From JACVRW01 sp963813495 (GTDB lineage: Bacteria > Actinomycetota > Thermoleophilia > Solirubrobacterales > Thermoleophilaceae): a DNA stretch of 64,000 nucleotides. How positions within the stretch are numbered: the stretch's first letter is position 1; every line of letters begins with the position of its first letter. The stretch covers positions 62,001 to 126,000 of the forward strand of contig CAWEZC010000011.1 of NCBI GenBank assembly GCA_963813495.1, read 5' to 3'. Shown piece after piece: positions 17,762 to 28,024 of the stretch. The notes beneath the pieces were generated by a model. That model was given only the letters and a program-made list of their open reading frames with translations, was not told where the DNA came from and searched no databases. Made by a program: the position numbers and the translations under genes.

Positions 17762-18837
17762 CCCGGCCAGGCGACCTTGAGTGCAAACGGCCCGGCGCCC
17801 GCGCGGCGCCGGACCGTGAGCGTCACCGACTCGATCGGCTCGCGGCGGCACCACTCGACGCCGAACGCCCGTCCGTCGCGCAGCCGACGTCCGGCGGCGA
17901 CGCCCGCCGCCTTCAGCTCGATAGCCGCCCGTAGCCGCTCGGGGGCCGACAGCCGGACGGTCACGTCGCCGTCGAGCCTGAGACGCAGATGGAAGGAGCG
18001 CGCGCCTCCGCCCGGGCGCAACCGGCCGCGCAGGATGCGCGTGCGCGGCCCGGTCCACGGATGCAACACGTCGCGGCGAATGGCCGCGTAGGCAGCTCCG
18101 CGCGGGCGCATCAGAGGGCTGTACCCCCATGGGAAGCCGGGGTAGTGGACGTGGGCGTAGCCGTCGGCGAAGCCCTCGCCCGGATCCTCGAAGTAGTGCC
18201 TGCCCTGGTTGCCCGGGAAGAGCAGGCCTCGGTCCACCTGCGTGCAGACCCTCATCGCACTCGACCAGTGCTTCGCTCCCCAGTCGAGCGCATCCCAGGG
18301 GCGGTTCGAGCGCCAGCTCGCCACGTGATGCCCGTACTCGTGGGTCAGCGCATAGTCCACCGAAACGCCGTGCACGGCCTCGCCGGGCACGAACATGCGC
18401 TCCTCGTACGGGGCGTAGCAGGCCACCGCGTCGCGCGCGCCGCAGAGGCGCGAGATCTCGCGCGGGGCCCCGACATAGACGCTCAGCGTCTCGAGCTCCG
18501 GCCCGTGCAGGCGGGAGCCGAGGAAGTCCACCAGCGCCTGATCCACTTCGGGGTCGACCGGATACGCGCGCGAGACCTCGACGGTCACGTACCTGCCGTC
18601 GGGGGTGGCGTAGGCGCGCGCCGTCGCGCGCGCGTCAGCGGCGCGCATCAGCGAAGGGGCAGGGTCCTCGAGAATCGTGTCGTGCAGGTGGCGGTGCGTG
18701 GGTGCGGATCCCGCGCCGGCGGTCGTGGCGGCGCCGGGCACGTCGCGCTCGCGCGCGGCCGCCGGTGCGGACGTCGCGAGCAGGGCGGCGATCACGGCCG
18801 CCGTCGTGAAGAGAGGAGAGCGACCGGAGCAACGCAC
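17758..18837 (-). CDS. Probable secreted zinc metallopeptidase (HExxH)
   Basis: A 359-residue exported protein with signal peptide MRCSGRSPLFTTAAVIAALLATSAPAAA. THEYGHHVASW gives an HExxH zinc site at residues 166-170. FEDPGEGFADGY follows about 50 residues later, where Glu221 in an ExxAD setting is a plausible third ligand, as in gluzincins. Four to five Cys in the mature part could form disulfides. The C-terminal about 100 residues (LRLRLDGDVTVRLSAPERL) look like a beta-sandwich. I do not recognise a named peptidase family. Three evenly spaced repeats lie upstream, see 18882-18930. Confidence 0.7.
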   Translation of the reverse strand: MRCSGRSPLFTTAAVIAALLATSAPAAARERDVPGAATTAGAGSAPTHRHLHDTILEDPAPSLMRAADARATARAYATPDGRYVTVEVSRAYPVDPEVDQALVDFLGSRLHGPELETLSVYVGAPREISRLCGARDAVACYAPYEERMFVPGEAVHGVSVDYALTHEYGHHVASWRSNRPWDALDWGAKHWSSAMRVCTQVDRGLLFPGNQGRHYFEDPGEGFADGYAHVHYPGFPWGYSPLMRPRGAAYAAIRRDVLHPWTGPRTRILRGRLRPGGGARSFHLRLRLDGDVTVRLSAPERLRAAIELKAAGVAAGRRLRDGRAFGVEWCRREPIESVTLTVRRRAGAGPFALKVAWPG

Positions 18838-18881
18838 TCAATCCAGCGTAGGTGCGCTTTAGACCCACGGCGAAAACCTGG

Positions 18882-18930
18882 CCGTACGTACTACCCAACC
18901 ACTCCGTACGAGGGAAGCAGGTCCCCCGTA
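18882..18930 (-). promoter_or_regulatory. Three CCGTA direct repeats at 22-bp spacing upstream of the metallopeptidase gene
   Basis: In the 119-base gap between clpB and the metallopeptidase gene, CCGTA occurs at 18882, 18904 and 18926 (TACGG on the transcribed side), exactly 22 bp apart. That places them on one helix face about 45-90 bp upstream of the start, as expected for an activator array. An imperfect inverted repeat (GTACTACCCA against TGGGTTAGTAC) spans the same area. No regulator is identified. Confidence 0.4.
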
Positions 18931-18956
18931 TGGGTTAGTACACCGAGGCCTTACGC

Positions 18957-21509
<2,553 letters not shown>

Positions 21510-21512
21510 AGA

Positions 21513-21535
21513 AAATCTGAGTCGAGGTATAGCAG
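21513..21535 (-). promoter_or_regulatory. Conserved heat-shock promoter element upstream of clpB
   Basis: Read on the plus strand this 23-base element has AAATCTGAG, then three variable bases, A, one variable base, GTAT, one variable base and GCAG. The same layout occurs upstream of dnaK (27168-27190) with only a handful of differences. On the transcribed strand it reads TGCTATACC (like an extended -10) followed by GACTCAGATTT. Only 3 bases separate it from the clpB ATG. It is not a canonical HAIR site (CTTGAGT-N7-ACTCAAG) but part resembles a half-site. Likely promoter and/or HspR operator. Confidence 0.6.
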
Positions 21536-21656
21536 GTCGTGCCGGATCCGGCCACAGCCACGCCGAAAACCGGGGGCGCGCCCGCTAGGGCGGGGCCCTT
21601 AACGTGCACGCATTGCAGCGCCCGCTCGTCTCCTCCTGCCGGCCCTGCTCGCCCTG

Positions 21657-22997
21657 TTGCTTACGGCGGGGACGGTCGTAGCCGCGCCGAACGCCTCGGC
21701 CCGAGCGCCGATCTCCGCCCACGCCATGGTGTACGCCTGCTGCACGCCCTTCGAGATGAAGGAGCGGATCTTCCAGGAGGCGGCGGCGCTCGGTGCGGAC
21801 TTCATCCGGGTGGACGTACAACTGAACGATGTCTTCGAGCGCGACCAGGGCGGTCCCGCTCCCAGCCCGGACTGGCGTGGGCTGGACGAGGTGACCTTCC
21901 TCTCGCGCCGTTACGGGGTGCGTGTGCTGGCCATCCTGCTGAATCCGCCCTCGTGGATTTCCAGCTGTCCCGGCCGCTGGCCGCAGCATGCTCGCTGTGC
22001 CGCCGCCGACCACGGGGAGTTCGGCCGCATGGCGGGCCAGATCGCCGCGCACGCCGGGCCGACGATCGACCACTGGGAGATCATCAACGAGCCCGACGGG
22101 GAGTGGGCCTTCGAGGGGAGTCCCGAGCAGTACGGCTGGATGCTGTCCTCGGCCTACCGGGCCATCAAGGCCCGCGCGCCCGGCGACCTCGTGCTGCTGG
22201 GCGGCATCATGCGACCGCACCGGCCCGAGTGGCTCGAGCGCATGTTGGCCACGCCCGGCGCGGGCGCGGCGCGCAGCTTCGACCTCGGCAACGTCCACCT
22301 GCGCGGCTCCGTGGCCGCCATGACAAGCCGCTTCCATGAGTTCCGCGGTCAGCTGGCCCGCCACGGGTTCTGGGGACCGACCTGGGTCACCGAGCAGGGC
22401 TATCCGGCCGACCCGGCCTACCAGACCGACCCGGCCTTCGTGGGCGGGGAGCAGGCCCAGGCGCGCTTCCTGACCGAGGCGGTGGTCACTCTGGGGGAGG
22501 CCGGCGCCGGCCAGATCTTCGTGACGCTGCGTGACAACCTGGGCGGCGAATACGCCTCCGAGGGCGTGGCTCATCTCACCGAGCAGCCTGGCTACCCGGT
22601 CTACCGGCGGCCCTCCTTCGCGGCCGCGCGGCGGCTGGTCGACAACTGGGAGCGGATCCTCCCTCTGCGCGTCATGCAGCGCCGGCTGGAGGAGCTGCAG
22701 GCCGTCCGCGAGCGCGAGGCGCTGCTCCTGCGCGCGCCGACTTCCGTCGCCCGCCGCCGCTACCACTCGGCGCGGGGTCTAATGCGTGTTGCTCGGACGT
22801 CCGTCGCGGCGGCACGTGGCCGCCGCGCCCGCCGATCCTGGGCCGCCCGCACACGACTTACGGCCGCCCGGGCCCTGACCGCGCGGCTGCGGACCGAGTA
22901 CGGCTGGCGCCGGGCCGTCGTACTCGAGTACGGGCGTCTCGCGCGCGAGAACGCGGTTGCCGTGGCCGAGCTGAAGGCGGCCATCGCCGGTCCCTGA
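21657..22997 (+). CDS. Secreted glycoside hydrolase-like TIM-barrel protein
   Basis: A protein of about 446 residues related to clan GH-A glycosidases. DHWEIINEPDGEW has the Asn-Glu acid/base motif and TWVTEQGYP the likely nucleophile Glu. The C-terminal 110 residues are basic and helical, unlike the barrel. The listed start is the first conventional start codon (TTG, 21657), but the open frame runs back to 21603. Its codons from an ATT at 21612 encode APARLLLPALLALLLTAG, a better signal peptide, so the true start is probably upstream with a rare codon. The substrate is unknown. It sits alone between the clpB and hspR genes. Confidence 0.75.
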   Translation: MLTAGTVVAAPNASARAPISAHAMVYACCTPFEMKERIFQEAAALGADFIRVDVQLNDVFERDQGGPAPSPDWRGLDEVTFLSRRYGVRVLAILLNPPSWISSCPGRWPQHARCAAADHGEFGRMAGQIAAHAGPTIDHWEIINEPDGEWAFEGSPEQYGWMLSSAYRAIKARAPGDLVLLGGIMRPHRPEWLERMLATPGAGAARSFDLGNVHLRGSVAAMTSRFHEFRGQLARHGFWGPTWVTEQGYPADPAYQTDPAFVGGEQAQARFLTEAVVTLGEAGAGQIFVTLRDNLGGEYASEGVAHLTEQPGYPVYRRPSFAAARRLVDNWERILPLRVMQRRLEELQAVREREALLLRAPTSVARRRYHSARGLMRVARTSVAAARGRRARRSWAARTRLTAARALTARLRTEYGWRRAVVLEYGRLARENAVAVAELKAAIAGP

Positions 22998-23027
22998 CGG
23001 CTTATGTTCGGTGCTCGAGCGCGGGGA

Positions 23028-23471
23028 CTAGCGTGCGGGGCGCTCGATGGGCACGCGAACGCCGCGGGCCGCGCGCGGCATCAGCGCCTGGGAGGGCGGT
23101 TCGTAGACCACCAGTTCGCGCTTGAACGAGCGGCGGACGCGCTCGATCTCGTCGCCCAGCTCCTCCTGGATGCGCTCGGCCTGGCGCTCGAGGTTGCGCA
23201 TGCGGCGGCGCATGCGGCCGATCTCCTCCTCCAGCTCGAAGACCCGCTCCACCCCGGCCAGGTTCATGCCCAGCTCGGAGGTGAGCTCCTGGATGCGCCG
23301 CAGGCGTTCGACGTCCTCCTGGGAATAGAGGCGGGTGTTCTTGGGCGAGCGCTTGGGGGTGATCAGCCCGCGCGCCTCGTAGATGCGCAGCGTCTGCGGA
23401 TGCATCCCGGCCAGCTCGGCGGCCACCGAGATCATGTAAACGCCGCGCGCGCTGTCGGGTGAGTTCGCCAC
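23028..23471 (-). CDS. hspR: Heat-shock repressor HspR (MerR family)
   Basis: A 147-residue MerR-type DNA-binding protein. GVYMISVAAELAGMHPQTLRIYEARGLI is the winged-helix reading head as found in HspR, with TPKRSPKNTRLYSQEDVERL next; residues about 80-120 form a charged coiled coil for dimerisation. In other actinobacteria HspR represses dnaK and clpB, with DnaK as co-repressor. Here it is the last gene of dnaK-grpE-dnaJ-hspR, 4 bases after dnaJ, so it should be under its own control. A candidate target is the element shared by dnaK and clpB. Confidence 0.93.
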   Translation of the reverse strand: MANSPDSARGVYMISVAAELAGMHPQTLRIYEARGLITPKRSPKNTRLYSQEDVERLRRIQELTSELGMNLAGVERVFELEEEIGRMRRRMRNLERQAERIQEELGDEIERVRRSFKRELVVYEPPSQALMPRAARGVRVPIERPAR

Positions 23472-23475
23472 CGGC

Positions 23476-24585
23476 CTAAGGCTTCTGGGAGAGGAGCCGC
23501 TCGCGCGGGTTGCCGTCGATCACTGTGGCCAGCTCGTCCACGACCTCCTGCTGCTCCTTGGAGAGCGAGCTGGGTACGTCGATCCCGAGCCGGTAGTGGA
23601 TGTCGCCGCGCCCGCGCCCGCCCAGCTTCGGGGGGCCCTCGCCCCTGAGGCGCTGGACAGTGCCGTGCTGGGTACCCGGTGGGACGCGGATGCGCTTGCT
23701 GCCCGACAGCGTCGGAACCTCGATCGTGGCCCCGCGGATGGCCTCCGGGATCGTGATCGGCACCTCCACCTCGAGATTGTCGCCGCGGCGGGCGAAGATC
23801 GGGGAGTCGGCCACGCGCGTGACTACGTAGAGGTCGCCGGTAGCCCCACCGCGCGGCCCGGCCTCGCCCTTGCCGGCCAGCCGCACGCGGCTGCCCTCCT
23901 TGACCCCGGCCGGGATGTTCACGCGATAGCGCTTGACCTGGCGGGTGCGCCCGCTGCCCTTACAGGTGGGGCAGGGCTCCTTGATCTCCGTGCCCGTGCC
24001 GCCGCAGAGGGAGCAGGGCTGGGAGATCGAAAACAGCCCCTGGGACTCCGCCTCCACGCCGCGGCCCTGGCAGCGGGAGCAGATCGTGGGCTGGGTGCCG
24101 GGCTTGGCGCCGGTGCCCCGGCAGGTGGCGCAGGGCGCCGAGAGTGGCACCGACACCGGCACCTGCGCGCCCTCCATCGCCTGCTCGAACGAGATCTGGA
24201 TCTCGGTCTCGAGATCCCGCCCGCGCTCGGGACGCGGTGGCCGCCCCCCGCCGCCGCGGCCGCCGGCGTTGCCGAACAGGTCGGACAAAATGTCGCCAAA
24301 GCCGCCGCCGAAGCCGCCGCCCGGCGCGCCGGTGCGAAACGAGCCCGGGTCGAAGCCGCCACCGAAGATCCCGCCGCCCGAGTCGTAGGCCTTGCGCTTC
24401 TCGGCGTCGGACAGGATCGAGTAGGCCTCCTGCACCTCCTTGAAGCGCTCCTCGGCGTCCTTGTCGCCGTGGTTGGCGTCCGGGTGGTACTGGCGCGCGA
24501 GCTTGCGGTAGGCCTTCTTGATGTCCTCGTCGGAGGACTTCTTGTCGACGCCGAGCGTCTTGTAGGGATCCCTGACGGCGGCCAT
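23476..24585 (-). CDS. dnaJ: Chaperone protein DnaJ
   Basis: Hsp40 co-chaperone that delivers substrates to DnaK and stimulates its ATPase. The protein is 369 residues. The J domain has the HPD motif (QYHPDANHGD) near residue 35. A Gly/Phe-rich linker follows (about 75-120). The zinc region has four CxxCxGxG repeats: CATCRGTG, CSRCQGRG, CSLCGGTG and CPTCKGSG. The rest is the usual C-terminal substrate domain. It is 5 bases after grpE and 4 before hspR. Confidence 0.96.
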   Translation of the reverse strand: MAAVRDPYKTLGVDKKSSDEDIKKAYRKLARQYHPDANHGDKDAEERFKEVQEAYSILSDAEKRKAYDSGGGIFGGGFDPGSFRTGAPGGGFGGGFGDILSDLFGNAGGRGGGGRPPRPERGRDLETEIQISFEQAMEGAQVPVSVPLSAPCATCRGTGAKPGTQPTICSRCQGRGVEAESQGLFSISQPCSLCGGTGTEIKEPCPTCKGSGRTRQVKRYRVNIPAGVKEGSRVRLAGKGEAGPRGGATGDLYVVTRVADSPIFARRGDNLEVEVPITIPEAIRGATIEVPTLSGSKRIRVPPGTQHGTVQRLRGEGPPKLGGRGRGDIHYRLGIDVPSSLSKEQQEVVDELATVIDGNPRERLLSQKP

Positions 24586-24590
24586 CGGCG

Positions 24591-25202
24591 CTACCCGGAT
24601 ACGACCACGCGGGCCGGACGCAGCACGTTGCCGTTCGAGCGGTAGCCCTTCTCCACCACGTCAAGTACCACCCCCGGCTCGGCACCGTCCTCGGAGCGCA
24701 TCGACAGCGCCTCGTGCTCGCCCGGGTCGAAGCGGTCGCCACGCGGGTCGAACTGCTGGATGCCGTTTCGCTCGAGCACGGAGATCAGCTCGGAGTGGAC
24801 GAGGCGGACGCCCTCGGCGAGGTGCTGCTCGGACTGCTGCGCGGACAGCAGCGCCCGCTCGAGGTTGTCGACCACGGGCAACAGCTCGCGCACGAGCCCG
24901 CTACGGGCACGCTCACCCGCGGCCGCCGTCTCGCGAGCGGCGCGCTTGCGGTAGTTCTCGAAGTCGGCCTGGGCGCGCCGCGCGAGATCGAGGTACTCGT
25001 CGCGCTCGCGCTGCGCGTGCGCGAGCGGGTCCTCTTCGGAGGGAGAAGAATCCGACGGGGTTGCTCCGTCGGCCGCCTCCTCCTTGTCGGCCACGCCCTG
25101 CTCCTCGTTGGCTGGGTCCTCCTCGCCGGAGGGCTCGCCCGACTCGTCACGCGACGTGACGGGCTCCTCCTCCGGCGAGGGGAAGGGAGGGGACTCGAGC
25201 AT
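24591..25202 (-). CDS. grpE: Nucleotide exchange factor GrpE
   Basis: Releases ADP from DnaK. The protein is 203 residues. A long acidic disordered N-terminus (about 1-60, Glu/Ser/Asp rich) is followed by the coiled-coil ERDEYLDLARRAQADFENYRKRA, the family hallmark. The C-terminal beta domain includes FDPGEHEALS and EKGYRSNGNVLRPARVVVS. It lies 2 bases after dnaK and 5 before dnaJ. Confidence 0.95.
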   Translation of the reverse strand: MLESPPFPSPEEEPVTSRDESGEPSGEEDPANEEQGVADKEEAADGATPSDSSPSEEDPLAHAQRERDEYLDLARRAQADFENYRKRAARETAAAGERARSGLVRELLPVVDNLERALLSAQQSEQHLAEGVRLVHSELISVLERNGIQQFDPRGDRFDPGEHEALSMRSEDGAEPGVVLDVVEKGYRSNGNVLRPARVVVSG

Positions 25203-25204
25203 GG

Positions 25205-27127
25205 CTAGCTCTTGTCCTCACCCTCGACCACCTCGGCGTCCACGACCTCTTCCTCCTCGGCGGAGGCATCGGCGTCCGCGCCGTCGGCCCCGGCACCGTT
25301 GCCGGCGCCACTGGCGGCCGCCTGCTGCGCGGCGGCGTACATCTGCTCGGAGACCTTGTGGAACGCGGTCTGCAGCGCCTCGGTCTTCTGATTGAGCAGC
25401 GCGACGTCATCGGACTCGAGGTTGTCGCGCACGTCCTTGATCGCGGCCTCGATCTCTTCCTTGGAGGACGAGTCGAGCGAGTCGCCCATCTCCTTGACCT
25501 GCCGCTCCGCCTGGTAGGCCGCGTTCTCGGCCGAGTTGCGGGCCTCGACCACCTCGCGCTGGCGCCGGTCGTCCTCGGCGTGAGCCTCGGCGTCCTTGAC
25601 CATGCGCTCGACCTCGGCGTCCGCCAGGCCCGAGCCGGCCTTGATCTCGATCTTCTGCTCCTTGCCCGTGCCGAGATCCTTGGCGCCCACCGCCAGGATG
25701 CCGTTGGCGTCGATGTCGAACGTGACCTCGATCTGAGGCACGCCACGCGGCGCCGGCGGGATGCCGGTGAGCTGGAACTTGCCCAGCGACTTGTTGTAGA
25801 CGGCCATCTCGCGCTCACCCTGGAGCACGTGGACCTCGACGCTCGGCTGGTTGTCCTCCGCTGTCGAGAAGATCTCCGACTTGCGCGTCGGGATCGTGGT
25901 GTTGCGCTCGATCAGCTTCGTCATGACACCGCCCTTGGTCTCGATGCCGAGGGTCAGGGGGGTCACGTCGAGGAGCAGCACGTCCTTGACATCGCCAGCC
26001 AGCACACCGGCCTGGATGGCGGCGCCGACGGCCACGACCTCATCCGGGTTGACACCGCGATGCGGGTCCTTGCCCGTGAGCTCCTTGACCTTCTCCTGCA
26101 CCGCCGGCATGCGCGTCATGCCGCCGACCAGCACCACGTGGTCGATGCCGTCCTTGCCCGCACCCGAGTCCTCGAGTGCCTGCTTGGTCGGATCCACGAC
26201 GCGGTCGATCAGGTCGGCCGTCAGCTCGTTGAGCTTGGAGCGCGTGAGCCGCTGGTTGAGGTGCTTGGGCACCGAGTCGACCGCCGTGATGAAGGGCAGG
26301 TTGATCTGCGTCTCCTGGGTGGTCGAGAGCTCCGTCTTGGCCTTCTCGGCCTCCTGATAGAGCCGCTGCAGCGCCATCTTGTCCTGTGACAGGTCGACGC
26401 CCTCGGCCTTCCTGAACTCGGAGACCAGCCAGTCGACGATCTCCTTGTCGAAGTTGTCGCCGCCGAGGTGGTTGTCACCCGCCGTGGCCTTGACCTCGAA
26501 GACGCCGTCGCCGATCTCGAGCACCGACACGTCGAAGGTGCCGCCGCCGAGGTCGAAGACGAGGATCGTCTGATCGGCGTCCTCCTTGTCGAGCCCGTAG
26601 GCCAGAGCGGCCGCCGTGGGCTCGTTGATGATCCGCTTGACCTCGAGCCCGGCGACCTTGCCGGCGTCCTTGGTGGCCTGGCGCTGGTCGTCGTTGAAGT
26701 ACGCGGGGACCGTCACGACGACGCTGTCCACGCTGTCGCCGAGATAGGCCTCGGCGTCGGCCTTGAGCTTCTGGAGGATCATCGCGCTGATCTCCGGCGG
26801 GGCGTACTCCTTGCCGCCCGCCTTTACGCGTGCGTCACCGTTCGGGCCCGCAACGACCTCGAAGGGGACGATCTTCTCCTCCTCCTTGACCTCGGCCTCC
26901 TTGCGCCCCATGAAGCGCTTGATCGAGAAGACGGTGTTCTCGGGGTTGGTCACCGCTTGGCGCTTGGCGGGAGCGCCCACGAGGCGCTCGCCGCCGTCGG
27001 TGAAGGCCACCACCGAAGGGGTCGTGCGCGCGCCTTCGGCGTTCTCGACCACCGTCGGCTCGCCGCCCTCGAGGATGGCCATGCACGAGTTGGTCGTGCC
27101 AAGATCGATTCCGATGGTCTTGCCCAT
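25205..27127 (-). CDS. dnaK: Chaperone protein DnaK (Hsp70)
   Basis: ATP-dependent Hsp70 chaperone and first gene of the operon. The protein is 640 residues: MGKTIGIDLGTTNSCMAI, the phosphate loop IVFDLGGGTFDVS-type LVFDLGGGTFDVSVLE, and VLVGGMTRMPAVQ of the ATPase domain. The substrate domain begins DVTPLTLGIETKGG. The C-terminal tail is Glu/Asp-rich (VVDAEVVEGEDKS). The ribosome site is GAGAGG, about 8 bases before the ATG. The heat-shock element at 27168-27190 is upstream, in the 116-base gap shared with the divergent FKBP gene. Confidence 0.97.
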   Translation of the reverse strand: MGKTIGIDLGTTNSCMAILEGGEPTVVENAEGARTTPSVVAFTDGGERLVGAPAKRQAVTNPENTVFSIKRFMGRKEAEVKEEEKIVPFEVVAGPNGDARVKAGGKEYAPPEISAMILQKLKADAEAYLGDSVDSVVVTVPAYFNDDQRQATKDAGKVAGLEVKRIINEPTAAALAYGLDKEDADQTILVFDLGGGTFDVSVLEIGDGVFEVKATAGDNHLGGDNFDKEIVDWLVSEFRKAEGVDLSQDKMALQRLYQEAEKAKTELSTTQETQINLPFITAVDSVPKHLNQRLTRSKLNELTADLIDRVVDPTKQALEDSGAGKDGIDHVVLVGGMTRMPAVQEKVKELTGKDPHRGVNPDEVVAVGAAIQAGVLAGDVKDVLLLDVTPLTLGIETKGGVMTKLIERNTTIPTRKSEIFSTAEDNQPSVEVHVLQGEREMAVYNKSLGKFQLTGIPPAPRGVPQIEVTFDIDANGILAVGAKDLGTGKEQKIEIKAGSGLADAEVERMVKDAEAHAEDDRRQREVVEARNSAENAAYQAERQVKEMGDSLDSSSKEEIEAAIKDVRDNLESDDVALLNQKTEALQTAFHKVSEQMYAAAQQAAASGAGNGAGADGADADASAEEEEVVDAEVVEGEDKS

Positions 27128-27167
27128 CCGTTTACCTCTCTCTACCGCTTATTGACTCGTACCGAAG

Positions 27168-27190
27168 AAATCTGAGCGCAAGTATGGCAG
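27168..27190 (-). promoter_or_regulatory. Conserved heat-shock promoter element upstream of dnaK
   Basis: This is the second copy of the element upstream of clpB: AAATCTGAG, three variable bases, A, one variable base, GTAT, one variable base, GCAG on the plus strand. On the transcribed strand it gives TGCCATACT, resembling an extended -10, then GCGCTCAGATTT. It is 40 bases upstream of dnaK, leaving room for a normal leader with a ribosome site. It probably marks the dnaK promoter and HspR control; the repressor link is inferred from the hspR gene in the operon. Confidence 0.6.
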
Positions 27191-27243
27191 ATGTTCTTCC
27201 TCCGCCTGTGCACGCGAGGGGCTGCGTTAGGCTTCCGCGGCCG

Positions 27244-27798
27244 ATGGCCGCCCTCCCTCGCCTGTACGCGCTGCTCCTGCTGGTAGCCGCGCTCGCAGTC
27301 GTCGCCTGCGGCGAGGAGGAGGACTCGATCCCCGCCGGCGGTTCGACCGACGCCGCACAGGAGGACGCCCCGACAGACACCACCGAGGACACCGAGGCCA
27401 CGGAGACCGGCGCGGACCCCACCGACACCAGCGTCAAGCCAGTGATCGAGAAGCCCACGGGGTCGCCGCCGCGCAAGCTGGTCAAGGAGGACATCGTCAA
27501 GGGCAAGGGCCCGGGCGCGAAGAACGGCGACACGGTGGTGGTCAACTACGTGGGCGTCAGCTTCTCGACGGGCGAGGAGTTCGACGCCTCCTGGGACTCC
27601 GGCCAGCCCTTCCCGGTCCGGCTCGGCGCAGGCGAGGTGATCGAGGGCTGGGACCGGGGCCTCGTGGGGGTCAAGAAGGGCGGGCGTCGCCAGCTCGTGA
27701 TCCCGCCCGAGCAGGGCTACGGCCGCGCCGGCTCGCCACCGTCGATCGCACCCAACGAGACGCTCGTTTTCGTGATCGACGTCGTCGACATCCGGTAG
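27244..27798 (+). CDS. FKBP-type peptidyl-prolyl isomerase, lipoprotein
   Basis: A 184-residue membrane-anchored folding factor. MAALPRLYALLLLVAALAVVACGEEED is a lipoprotein signal with Cys22 as the lipidated residue (VVAC). An acidic/Thr-rich linker follows (about 25-75). The FKBP domain has VVVNYVGVSFSTGEEFDASW, VIEGWDRGLVGVKKGGRRQLVIPP, YGRAGSPPSIAPNETLVFVIDVV, with active-site Tyr, Trp and Phe-type positions present. It should isomerise proline bonds of exported proteins. The ATG at 27244 begins the lipoprotein signal. It is divergent from dnaK, sharing a 116-base promoter region. Confidence 0.92.
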   Translation: MAALPRLYALLLLVAALAVVACGEEEDSIPAGGSTDAAQEDAPTDTTEDTEATETGADPTDTSVKPVIEKPTGSPPRKLVKEDIVKGKGPGAKNGDTVVVNYVGVSFSTGEEFDASWDSGQPFPVRLGAGEVIEGWDRGLVGVKKGGRRQLVIPPEQGYGRAGSPPSIAPNETLVFVIDVVDIR

Positions 27799-27810
27799 GG
27801 CGTCCGGCAA

Positions 27811-28024
27811 ATGGTGCGGGTGCGGGAAGCCGAGTCCCGCGGGGCTGAGGAGGAGCGGCCGGCAATCGAGGAGCTGCTCGCCGACCGGCGACTGGCCGCC
27901 TACATGGAGGACTTCGACCGGCGTGGGCCGGGACAACCCCGCCCTCAGGCTGTACGAGCGCTCGGGCTTCCGGGCGGTGGGCTCGGAGGGCGACCCACTG
28001 ACGATGCTCAGGCGGCGAAGCTGA
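27811..28024 (+). pseudogene. Remnant of a GNAT acetyltransferase
   Basis: Two pieces of one gene in different frames. The first frame encodes an acidic/Arg helix region ending YMEDFDRRG (to about 27927). After a +1 shift the next frame encodes NPALRLYERSGFRAVGSEG and ends LTMLRRRS before TGA at 28022-28024. The second piece is the classic C-terminal GNAT motif (LYERxGF). Only about 70 codons remain against roughly 150 for an intact family member, so the central acetyl-CoA site is lost. The end overlaps the stop of the GT-C-like gene by 17 bases. Confidence 0.65.

Noticed and set aside
18838..18956. tRNA-like folding in the clpB-metallopeptidase gap
   Set aside because: No acceptor stem, T-loop GTTCGA-type sequence or anticodon arm could be found.
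27150..27180. Canonical HAIR operator upstream of dnaK
   Set aside because: No CTTGAGT-N7-ACTCAAG match; only partial half-sites (CTTG, TTGACTC), so the shared element was reported instead.
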